Shown: positions 34,095 through 43,142 of the stretch, in pieces
Numbering within the stretch: position 1 is the stretch's first letter
Layout of the letters: every line of letters starts with the position of its first letter
Assembly: GCA_021397845.1 (NCBI GenBank)
Contig: CM038052.1
Location: 48,134,949-48,198,948 of the forward strand
DNA length: 64,000 bases
Source of the DNA: Areca catechu
Lineage: Eukaryota; Streptophyta; Magnoliopsida; Arecales; Arecaceae
Reading direction: 5' to 3'
The notes under the pieces: generated by a model
Seen by the model: the letters and a program-made list of their open reading frames with translations, nothing else
Database searches by the model: none
What the model was told of the DNA's origin: nothing
Program-made: the position numbers and the translations under genes

Positions 34095-35178
34095 TGCTCA
34101 TTTAAGCATGCCCCTTATCAACCCCACCTCTCAGCCTGAATTCTATAGAAAGGGAAAAAAAATTCTCCATGGGTCTTTCTTTTCTTCCTACAAACCAATA
34201 GGGCCACAAGCGAAGATTTGCACTAGGACTTGGACAAGTTCTTAGCAGATGCAAACCAGGCGGGTCAACAATCTTGATTTCGAATATCCAAACAGGCCCT
34301 AAAAACATTTTTCTTAATTAAAAGGAGGAGAGAGTGTCTTATGCTCCATTCCTCCCCACCATCAAATCCCCCCCAAAATACATATTTGATGCATGGTAGC
34401 GATCTTTTTCATGTCATGCATTAACTATTTTACTATATCCTCTATATCCTTATAATCTAATTTTGAATCTTTGTAAATCTTTTTTAATAACCATTCCCAT
34501 GAGGATCCCTTTACTAAGCATGCTTTGACTAAGGGAGGAAGAACCCATATCTACAAATCACGCGATTAAATGTGGCATCTTATTGACTAACGATCTAGTG
34601 GCAATCACCCAGTTTTAGTGGAGTATAGCAAGGCCTATAGCCTTTAGTCTTGTGCTAGCACTGGACCTTTGGACCATCTTTAGTCCAGTTGAGAGGAGAA
34701 TCTAGGGAGAAATTAACTTGACCTACAAATGCCTAAAGGCTTAATAAATCAAGTTGCAGTATTAGGTGCAATCAATTGCATTTTAGGTTGAAAGATGACT
34801 CCACCTTGATCAAAATAGAATAAATTTGAAGCGCACCAACACATGTTAAGAATTTATAACTATATAGAACATAGTTAATATTATACTGAAAAAAAATAAG
34901 TAAACAAGTGATATTATCCTAAATAGACTTTTCAAAAAGAAATAAATGCAAGTAACCCATGCAAAAAAAGTCTATAGCAAGGCCTATAGCAAGGAGGAAA
35001 CCTTACATTTATTCAAGAATGACAACAATATCTAGTTAAGTAACAAGTAAATGGCTGCTCTTTATGGCTTTATTTGTTGGAGAGGGTGGTGAAGACAATA
35101 GATATTGCCCTTTGCTCATAGGAAGGCACAAACCAAAGACACTATAAGACAGCCACATAGGTAAGTCATCCCAGCAAC
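34095..35178. other. Intergenic DNA without recognised features
   Basis: Begins with TGCTC, the right target duplication of Gypsy-B. AT-rich with no convincing coding, RNA or repeat signal. Confidence 0.55.
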
Positions 35179-35502
35179 TTATCCCATATTTGGTTGGGTT
35201 GTGAGATGAAGGATGGATGACTCCCATTCATCCTTTTGTTCAAAAAATTAAGGAAAGATGTATAAAAAGGAGATATTGCACATCCATCCTGGTCCAACAA
35301 TTTGCATTTAGGAGAATGGATGGATGAAGCATCTCAGGATTGAATTTCAACATTGATAAAATTATTCCTTGTTATTTTTTTGGGGCAAATCTCAAATACT
35401 TCTTCACTTTTTTGTTAAAGGATAGTTTAGTAAAATTATTATTTAATAATCATATATCCTCTCTTTCATTCCTTCTATAATAAATAGAAAAGGAATCATT
35501 CA

Positions 35503-36291
35503 TGTTGCTGTAACTTCTCTAGGATCGGGTTCGGTCAGCTTGGCCAGAGCGCTCCTCTCCCGGTTCCTACAAAAAAGTCTCCAAGGACCGGTGGTGTTCT
35601 GGCGGGGGACACTCCGATGTTTAAGTTTGCGGGAGCTTGAAGGCAACATAATGGAGGAATCAAAGAAGATGGGCTTGCGAAGAGGGAAGGAGTCCTTATC
35701 GCCCAGAGTTTCCCGTTTTTCCTTATATAGATGCGGAATGTTACCAGAATCAGTTAGGGGCTAGGCATAGAATGACCGATCTGCCCCTAGGAGAATCCGG
35801 GAGTGGCTACATGGTGCCAGGATGAGGCAGCATTGTGGAACTAGTGGAGTAGTGGTGCTGATGTGTCAAGGTTATGTTGTAACAGAATTCTGGTACCAGC
35901 TGGATGTGGCTTTTGGAGTCCCCGAGGGCTATCTTTGGAGTGGTTCACTTTGGATCAATACGAACCCTTTAGAAGTGGGTCGATCGGGCCTTGGCTGGAG
36001 TGGGTCTCTCGGACCTCAGCAAGAGTGGGTCGGTCAGACCTCTTCTGGAGTGGGTCAGTAGGACCCTTGCTGGAGCGGGTCGTTCGGAACTCTGCTGGAG
36101 TGGGCCGGTCGGACCCTTGCTGGAGTGGGTCGGTCAGACCCTTGCTGGAGCGGGTCCTTCGAACCTCTACTGGAGTGGGCCGGTCGGATTCTCGCTGGAG
36201 TGGGTCATTCGGACCTCTTCTGGAGTGGGCCGGTCGGACCCTCGCTAGAGCAGGTCATTCTGGTTTGAAGGTGAGCCAGTTGGGTATAACA
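35503..36291 (-). repeat. Gypsy-C LTR (789 bp)
   Basis: In minus orientation it starts TGTTATACCCAACTGG (36291) just after a PPT and ends CAGCAACA (35503). A TATA box CTATATAAGG lies on the minus strand at about 35722-35731. The 25-bp array is in U3. Confidence 0.75.
35971..36255. repeat. 25-bp minisatellite in Gypsy-C LTR, about 11 units
   Basis: The unit is close to GGAGTGGGTCGGTCGGACCC plus TTGCT. It explains the repetitive Trp/Ser/Gly ORFs here. Confidence 0.9.
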
Positions 36292-36312
36292 GTTGCCTCC
36301 CTTGCTCTTGGC
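36292..36312 (-). promoter_or_regulatory. Gypsy-C polypurine tract
   Basis: The minus strand reads AAGAGCAAGGGAGGCAAC immediately before the LTR start TGTTATACC. Confidence 0.65.
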
Positions 36313-36752
36313 TTTTGAAGGGACCTGCGGCTTCGAAGGATAAGAGCATCATTTGGCCTTTAATGCGTCTGTCCTTGGAATGATCATGGAGCCAGTCAGG
36401 TATAATATGACCAATCGTTTCTCACTCCAAAATCCCACACCCAGGATAAGTGTCAGCATTGTGTTGGAGGTAGGGGGAGTGGCAGTTAATACAGAGAGGT
36501 GCAATGATGAGTGGCCAGCCTAGCATGCCTGGCTGTCGGGCATCAGATGCGACTAGGGCGACGTGGTGAGATCCAGATGGTTGGCCCTGTGTCCGAGGTG
36601 AGTAATCCACTGTTGGTCTGGCGATCACATAGATCGTGGTTTGGACGTGCTTCATTATGTCCCATTAACTTTTCTGTTGGATTGGGAAGTCGCATCGTCT
36701 GATGGCCGGTCGCGGCGCTCGAGGGGTAGTGGGAAGTGGCCCCTCAGAGTGC

Positions 36753-36758
36753 TATAAA
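36753..36758 (+). promoter_or_regulatory. TATA box of the Gypsy-C antisense ORF
   Basis: GCTATAAAAGAGG lies 148 bp upstream of the ATG at 36901 on the plus strand, opposite to pol. It is outside the LTR as defined here, so the ORF appears to have a promoter of its own. Confidence 0.6.
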
Positions 36759-36900
36759 AGAGGTGCTGAGAGCCCCTGGGAGGGAGTTTCCTGCTACAAT
36801 TACGCCCGAGGTGAGAGAACGTTCCCTTCCCCCGCCTTCGCCTTCTTAGGAATCCCAACCTCCATGTTAGTTTCCTCAGCCTTTTTCTTTATAATAAATA

Positions 36901-38943
36901 TGGCTTCTAGCAGCCGTGGCTCCGCCCATAGGGATAGGGAACCAGGCCCAAACAGCATCCCATCAGAGATGACCCGGGAGAGGGTAGAGGGCCTTAGGGC
37001 GAGATATAACATACCCTCCACCTTGCATTTGACCGTCCCAAACCGGGAGGGAAGGGTGACTGGTCCGCTAAATCCGGGAGCCCTCTCGATGTATGAAGAC
37101 CACCTCAAAGCTGGCCTCTGATTTCCATTACATGACTTTTTTGTCCAAATCTTTAATTCTTATAGGGTGTCCCCCACACAGCTGACCCCGAACAGTATTC
37201 GGGCAATTTAGCTGCTTCATGGTCCTCTGCCATAGGGCCGAAGCCAAATCGAGAGTCTCCCTCTTCATGAACTTCTTTCTCCTCAAGAGGGATTTCCGAA
37301 GCCAGGAGTGGTGGATGTTCAGTCCCCGCCCCGACCGAAGGATATTAGGTGATCTTCCATCGGCCATCCACGGATGGAAGGTCCGGTTCTTTTACATAGA
37401 TAGCCTATAGCCCTAGGGCTTCGAGCCGATGTGGAGGGAGCCAAGGTCGAAGGCCGTAGATGGGAGAGCGGTATTGAGGGCCGATGAGGCTGACTTTAAT
37501 AGAATGGAGAAGGTCGGCTCGATATTTGTATTTGATCAGCTTCGGGAGGATAGCCTCTACTCGGCTGGAGTCAGCCAACAGTGATATTTGGGTAGGGTAG
37601 AAGCCACTGTCATAGGTCTTTTGTTTATTTTGCTGACCTTATTTCTTTGTTGCTAACCTTGACTTTATTCTGTGACAGGAGAGAAGATGAAACCCGACAG
37701 GGCAAAGATCATGGCGCGGGTAGCCAAGAAGAGGGGCATCCGGGCACAGAATCGACCGGGGAAAAGCTGAAGAGACAACGGGTGAGCAGCCCATGGCAAT
37801 TATGTCAATAGACTCCGACGAGGATGATATTCCTTTATCAGAGCGACTGGCAATGAAGGCTTCAAGACCTTCATCTTCTATCGGGCAGTCGGCTGCCTGG
37901 CCAAAATAGGGATTGTCGGAGCCAACCGATGGATGGACGGTTCTAGCATCACCACCTGTCGAGCTGAGGGAAGCAGTACTTCCCACTAACAAGGAGAAGA
38001 GGGTGGCCGAAGGAGCAGAGGTAGGCAGAGTTGGCCATGAGACATCTGGGTGGTGGGATGCCCTCCACGACCCTGAGCAGGCCAAGGAACTGCTAAAGGG
38101 GGCGGTCACAGAGGCCGACTAGGAGAACTCGAGCCGTTGGACCCTGAACGAGGTGGCGAGGAGCTCTTATCTCAACCTGTTGAAGGTAAGCTGTCTGCTT
38201 TCTCCCTTCTATGCTCTTTGTTTTGCATGTAACTAACAATGTTTCTTCACCGATAGCTCCTTCATGACATCACACTAATGGACGAGGGCCTCGATAAGAT
38301 GTGCTTCGCAAGGGAGTTCTCAGCCAAGAAGGCCGAGGGGTTGGAGGCGGCTAGAGCGGCAGAGGAGGCATCGCGAAAGGCCACAGAAGAAGAGCTGTCG
38401 ACCAGTCGGGCCGAGGTTGAGTCTCTAAAGAAGTAGGTGGAAGACCTGCAGAGTCAAAAGGCCGACCGGGAGGCCAAATTGAAGAAATAGAGAAGGAAGG
38501 TGAGCTCTCTTGCCCATTGGTTAGCCGAAGAGGAGGAACGGCTGGTCGAATCCAAGAGGCGCTCATGAGGCCACCAAGCTATGGCAGAAAAGTATATGGG
38601 CCTACTGAAGGAGGCCCAGGAGCAGATGGCAGAAGCGGTCGACGATGCTGTGAAGAAATACAAAGCCTCCATCAGCTTTGAAGAAGAGATGGAGGAAGTC
38701 GGGGCGGTCAGCTTCGACTATGGCTATGAGGAATGCCTGTTGAAGGTCGGTGGTGCCTTTCCAAAGCTTGACCTTTCTTTCCTGCAGCTGCCGAAGCGAG
38801 CAGAAGAAGGGGCAAAAGAAGAGGGTCCGACTGGCAACAGGATCAATGCCCAGGCTGCGATCGGCATAAGAGAGATAGAGGGCCCCTCAGAGGCCAGGGT
38901 CGGCACTCAGGTAGTCGTCAATGCAGGGCTGGCAGATGCCTAG
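36901..38943 (+). pseudogene. Antisense ORF of Gypsy-C: Transposase_28-like domain plus coiled coil
   Basis: The start is MASSSRGSAHRDRE; the ATG follows a pyrimidine-rich leader. MYEDHLKAGL, then a TGA, FPLHDFFVQ, LTPNSIR, LLKRDFRSQEWWMFSPRP and LPSAIHGWKVRFFYID match the domain in Gypsy-B, across a frameshift near 37200. Introns fit 37592-37678 (87 bp) and 38186-38256 (71 bp). Exon 2 begins KMKPDRAKIMARVAKKRG; exon 3 begins LLHDITLMDEGLDKM and is an Ala/Glu-rich coiled coil ending FDYGYEECLLKVGGAFPKLD. It converges with pol at 39753-42243. Function unknown. Confidence 0.8.
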
Positions 38944-39064
38944 GTTGGAACTTCGGATGCGACTTAGGGGGCCGAAGCCGAAGTCTCCCTTGTACACTCA
39001 CAGGGTCAAACTTAGATTGTTTGTAAAAGTCTACCCTGCCTCTTGTAAAGAATTTTGCCTAAGT

Positions 39065-39070
39065 AATAAA
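39065..39070 (+). terminator. AATAAA poly(A) signal of the Gypsy-C antisense ORF
   Basis: AAGTAATAAAGAACAC lies about 120 bp after the aORF stop, before the post-pol array. With the TATA box it makes the aORF look like a complete transcription unit. Confidence 0.5.
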
Positions 39071-39424
39071 GAACACTTTTGCCTCTAATGTCTTTAATAC
39101 TTATTTTTCTGAATGTGAGTTGGTCGGATTGATCCGAATCTCTCTCTCTTCTTTTTTTTTTCAAAAATATTTCTAAGTGTTGGGTAGTCAGCTCAATCCG
39201 AACATAAGTCCTCCAAAATAAACATTGAACAGTTACCCAGTCCGAACCCAAATCCATAGAAATATTTCAAAGTATGGAAGGGTCGGCTTTGGTCTGAACT
39301 TCCTTTTTTCTTGGAAGTATTTCTGAGGAAACCTTGGACTTAGCCATTCGTAGGGCAATCTTCCAAGTGCTTAAGGTCCAAGTAGTATTTTCCGAGCGAG
39401 GTCGACCTTCTAGTTGGCTGTTTT

Positions 39425-39730
39425 AAAGCCCTTGCCGACCAGAGTCAGACTTTTGGAAGTGGGCTACCCCAGAGCCTCTACCGACCGGAGTTGGACTTTC
39501 GAAAGTGGGCTGCCCTAAAGCCTCTGCCAACTGGAGTCGGACTTTTGGAAGTGGGCTACCCTAGAGCCTATGCTGATCGAAGTCAGACTTTTGGAAGTGG
39601 GTTACCCTAGAGCCTCTGCCGATCAGAGTCAGACTTTCAAAAGTGGGCTGCCCTAAAGCCTCTGCTAACCAGAGTCGGACTTTCGAAAGTGGGCTGCCCT
39701 AAAGCCTCTACCGACCGGAGTCAGACTTTC
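39425..39730. repeat. Post-pol tandem array of Gypsy-C, unit 46 bp
   Basis: About 6.5 units of GCCTCTGCCGACCGGAGTCG plus GACTTTCGGAAGTGGGCTGC and CCTAGA. It sits between the convergent ends of pol and aORF. A shorter copy is at 42244-42415. Confidence 0.9.
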
Positions 39731-39752
39731 TTCATGGAAAAAATTGTGGCCT

Positions 39753-42243
39753 TTATTGATAATACTTTCGAAGGTTGTCTACATTCCAGGGACGCGCCAC
39801 TTGCCATTCGTCCAAATGTTCGAGTCGGTAAGTTCTGGCTCGAATAACCTCAACCACCTGATAAGGGCCTTCCCAATTTGGAGAGAGCTTTCCTTGCTCA
39901 GTTGGTCTTGAGATTTCTGTCCTTCGCAAAACCAGGTCTCCGACCCAGAAGGTCCGGGCCTTGACCCGGGAATTGTAGTACTTGACCATCTTCTGATGAT
40001 ACATCGCCATCTTCAAACTCGCCTGGAGTCTGGTTTCTTCAAGCAAGTCTAGGTCAGCCCTCCTTTATTCTGAGTTGGTCGGTTCGACAAAATAATCAAT
40101 CCACAGGGATTGCAAGGAAGCTTCCACAGGTATGACTGCTTCACTCCCGTTGGTCAAATTGAATGGAGTCTATCCAGTCACCGTTTGGGAGGTTGTCCGA
40201 TAGGCCTAGAGAACTGAGTGAAGCCCTTCCGCCCAAAGTCCCTTGACATCATTCAGTCAGGTCTTCAATCCATGTAGGATCATCCGATTGGTGATTTTAG
40301 CTTCTCCGTTGGATTGAGGATGGCTGACTGATGTTAGCCGATGGAAAATATGATACTGCTGGTGGAACTCTCGAAATTTTGGGTTGTCGAACTGCCTTTC
40401 GTTGTCTGTGATGATCGTCTATGGTATGCCGAACCGGAAGATGATGTAATTCCAGACAAAATTCTCCACTTTGGCTTCTGTAATCTATGCCAGTGGCTCA
40501 GCTTCCACCCATTTGATGAAGTAATCAATGGCCACAATCAAAAATTTCCACTGGCCGGATGTCGGAGTGAATGGCTCCAAGATGTCCATCCCCTATTATG
40601 CGAATGGCCAAGGCACGGTGAGCGGGGTCAGCTGACTAGCCAGCCTCCTTTAGATGTTGGAGTATCTTTGACATGCATCGCACTTTTTGACGAAGTCGAA
40701 GCATCTTTCTGGATGGTCGGCCAGTAGTATCCCTATCGGATGATTTTATAGGTCAGGGATCTTCCTCCTAGATGGTCACCACAGATGCCTTCGTGCACTT
40801 CTTTGAGTCCGTAGTCGGTGTCAGACGGCCCCAATCACTTTAGCAATGGTTGTGTGAACGACCATTTGTAAAGAGTGCCATCGAGGACGACGTACTTCAA
40901 GGCCATCCAGTGCACACACTTGGCTTCGGTCGTGTCTTCCTGCAAGGTCCCTTCGATGAGAAACCCAAGGATAGGGTCCATCCAAGAGCCCTCTCGCTCT
41001 ACTTGGTGGACCTCTATCATTTCTTCGGCAATGCTTGGGCATTGTAGATGCTCCACAAAGGTGCGGTCGGAGGAGTTGATGACAACGGTAGCCAGTCATG
41101 ATAAAGCATCCGCCCGGGAGTTCTACAATCGAGGTATATGGAGGATCTCGAAAAACTTAAGTCGAGTCACAAGACTTTGTACCTTGTTCAAATATTTGGC
41201 CAGGGTCGGATCTCTCATCTCGAACTCACCCCTCACCTTGTTCACCACCAATTGGGAGTCGGAGAAGACTCTAAGCCGACTGATGCCTAGTCTGTCGGCT
41301 ATTCTCAGCCCTGCCAGGAGGGTTTCATATTTTGCCTAGTTGTTAAATCCTGAAATGCAAAATGCAAGGCATACTCCAGGCTCTGTCCATTGGGGTCGGC
41401 CAGGATTAGACCTGCTCCATAACCTACAAGATTAGATGCTCCATCTATATGGAGAGTCTAGGCAGATTCAATTCCTTCAACAACATCTTCCTCAGGTGCG
41501 CCGACCGATTGAGGAGGTGCCCCATGCTTCCAGGTGCACTCCGCTATGAAGTTGGCGATCACCTGAGCCTTCATGGCCAACCGGGACTGAAATGAGATGT
41601 CAAATTCATCCAGCTTAACGGCCCACTTTGCAAGCCGACGGGATGTGTCGGGGCTTCTGAGGATCGCCTTGAGAGGTTGTTCGGTTAGGATGTCAATTGG
41701 ATGTGCTTGGAAGTAGGGCCACAGTCGCTTGGCTGCTATGATCAAAGAGTAAAAAAGTTTCTGCATCTTAGGGTATCTTGTTTTGGCATCATGGAGAACT
41801 TTGCTAATATATTAGACAAGCCTCTGTTGATTATCTTCCCCTATCCGAATGAGGACGGAGCTTACTACCTCGTCGGACGTCGACAAGTACAAATATAGAG
41901 GCTCCCCCTCCACAGGCTAGCAAGTAAGGGAGGAGTCTTTAGGTACTCTTTTAAGGCTTCAAAGGCCGACCGACATCCGTCGGACCACTGAAAGCGATCC
42001 GACAGTCGCAAAGTCTTGAAGAAAGGGAGGCACTTCTTGGCCGATCGGGAAATGAAGTGGCTGAGAGAGGCTATCTGGCCTGTAAGTTCTTGCACCTGCT
42101 TCTTGTTGATCGGATGCCCCATGTCTATGATGGCCTTGATCTTATCAGTGTTGACCTCAATTCCTCTTTGCGTGACCAGAAAGCCAAGAAATTTTTTAGA
42201 GGTCACCCCAAAGGTGCACTTGGCGGGGTTCAACTTCATCCGA
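39753..42243 (-). pseudogene. pol: Gypsy-C pol: RT C-terminus, both RNase H domains, integrase
   Basis: From 42239 the minus strand reads MKLNPAKCTFGVTSKKFLGF (late RT), LTGQIASLSHFIS, RNase H (about 41766-41500), the second RNase H (HIDGASNLVGYGAGLIL, SDSQLVVNKVRGEFE), a linker, the zinc domain (EVHEGICGDHLG), integrase core (AIDYFIKWVEAEPLA, ITDNERQFDNPKF, HPQSNGEAKITN, where Glu of the core follows N-G) and C-terminus (YYNSRVKARTFWVGDLVL to NVDNLRKYYQ at 39756). The catalytic RT box is missing because the frame starts after it. Scattered stops. Confidence 0.85.
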
Positions 42244-42811
42244 TGAGCCTCTGCCGACCGGAGTTAGATTTTCGGAAGTGGGCTGCCCTAGAGCCTCTCT
42301 GACTGGAGTCGGACTTTCAGAAGTGGGCTGCCCTAGAGCCTCTGCCGACCAGAGTCGGACTTTCGGAAGTAGGCTGCCCTAGAGCCTCTGCCGACCGGAG
42401 TCGGACTTTCTTCATGAAAAAAATTATGGCCTTCATTGATAATACTTCCGAAGGTTGTCTACATTCCAGGGACGCGCCACTTACCGTCCTTCCAAATGTT
42501 CAAGTTGATAAGTTCCGGCTTGGATAACCTTAACCACCCGATAAGGGCCTTCCTAATTTGGAGAGAGCTTTCCTTGCTTAGTTGGTCTTGAGATTTCTGT
42601 CCTTCGCAAAACTAGGTCTCCGACCCGGAAGGTCCGGGCCTTGACCCAGGAATTGTAGTACTTGGCCATCTTCTGATGATACATTGCCATCTTCAAACTC
42701 GCCTGGAGTCTGGTTTCTTCAAGTAAGTCTAGGTCAGCTTTCCTTTGTTCTGAGTTGGTCAGTTCGGCAAAATAATCAATCCCCAAGGATTGCAAGGAAA
42801 CTTCTACAGGT
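42244..42811 (-). pseudogene. Second copy of integrase C-terminus and post-pol array in Gypsy-C
   Basis: 42795-42420 encodes LGIDYFAELTNSEQRKADLD, MAMYHQKMAKYYNSWVK and FRVGDLVLRRTEISRPT, nearly the same as 40100-39753, followed by about 3.7 units of the 46-bp array (42244-42415). The array abuts truncated RT at 42243 with no spacer, which marks a recombination junction. Confidence 0.85.
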
Positions 42812-42812
42812 A

Positions 42813-43005
42813 TGACTCCTTCTCTCTCCGCAAGCCCATCTTCTTTGATTCCTCCATTCTGTTGCCCTCAAGCTCCCGCTAACTTAAGCATCAGAGTGTC
42901 CCCCGCCGGAACACCACCGGCCCTTGGGAAATTTTTTGCAAGAACCGAGAGAGGAGCGCTCCGGCCAAGCCGACCGAACCCGGTCCGGGAGAAGTTGCAG
43001 TAACA
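42813..43005 (+). repeat. Inverted U5 fragment of the Gypsy-C LTR
   Basis: It is the reverse complement of 35503-35699 over about 195 bp with high identity. Shared landmarks are GGAGCGCTCC, CCGACCGAACC and AGTGTCCCCCGCCGG. It ends at the target duplication. Confidence 0.88.
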
Positions 43006-43142
43006 ATTCACATCATATATCTTTCTATATTTTACCAAATACACAAGAAGATAGATGAAAGGCTCATTTATCCTCTCTCTCAATTATTTTGTCCCTTATC
43101 CATCCTTCCTCCAATCCATCTTTCATACAAACCAAAGGGTTA

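Larger units (their letters stand above)
35503..43005 (-). mobile_element. Gypsy-C: rearranged Tat-type element with TSD ATTCA
   Basis: ATTCA at 35498-35502 and again at 43006-43010 flanks a unit starting TGTTGCTG and ending CAGTAACA. From left to right: LTR in minus orientation (35503-36291), PPT, antisense ORF on plus, post-pol array, minus-strand integrase to RT (39753-42243), a second piece of array plus integrase C-terminus (42244-42811), and an inverted U5 LTR end (42813-43005). gag, protease and most of RT are missing. Both outer ends are therefore U5 ends in inverted orientation. Confidence 0.82.
35182..43139. mobile_element. Probable Tourist/Harbinger-like MITE split by Gypsy-C
   Basis: The left part (35182-35502) starts TCCCATATTTGGTTGGG with GAAGGATGGATGA. 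The right part (43006-43139) ends CATCTTTCATACAAACCAAAGGG, roughly its inverted complement. TTA flanks both sides (35179-35181 and 43140-43142), the PIF/Harbinger target type. Without Gypsy-C the MITE would be about 450 bp. The inverted ends match imperfectly, so this is tentative. Confidence 0.42.

Noticed and set aside
35971..36255. CRISPR-like regular repeats of 25 bp
   Set aside because: Units are head to tail without unique spacers, in a plant LTR.
35822..36318. Repetitive Trp/Ser/Gly ORFs
   Set aside because: Direct translation of the 25-bp LTR array.
40341..41339. Plus-strand ORFs of 128 and 154 codons within Gypsy-C
   Set aside because: Antisense to integrase and RNase H coding; unlike the true aORF they have no coiled coil, intron or domain.
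35503..43005. A Mutator-like transposon with 195-bp terminal inverted repeats
   Set aside because: The duplication is 5 bp, ends are TG/CA, and the inverted sequence is the U5 end of a gypsy LTR with PPT, so an LTR element with rearranged ends fits better.
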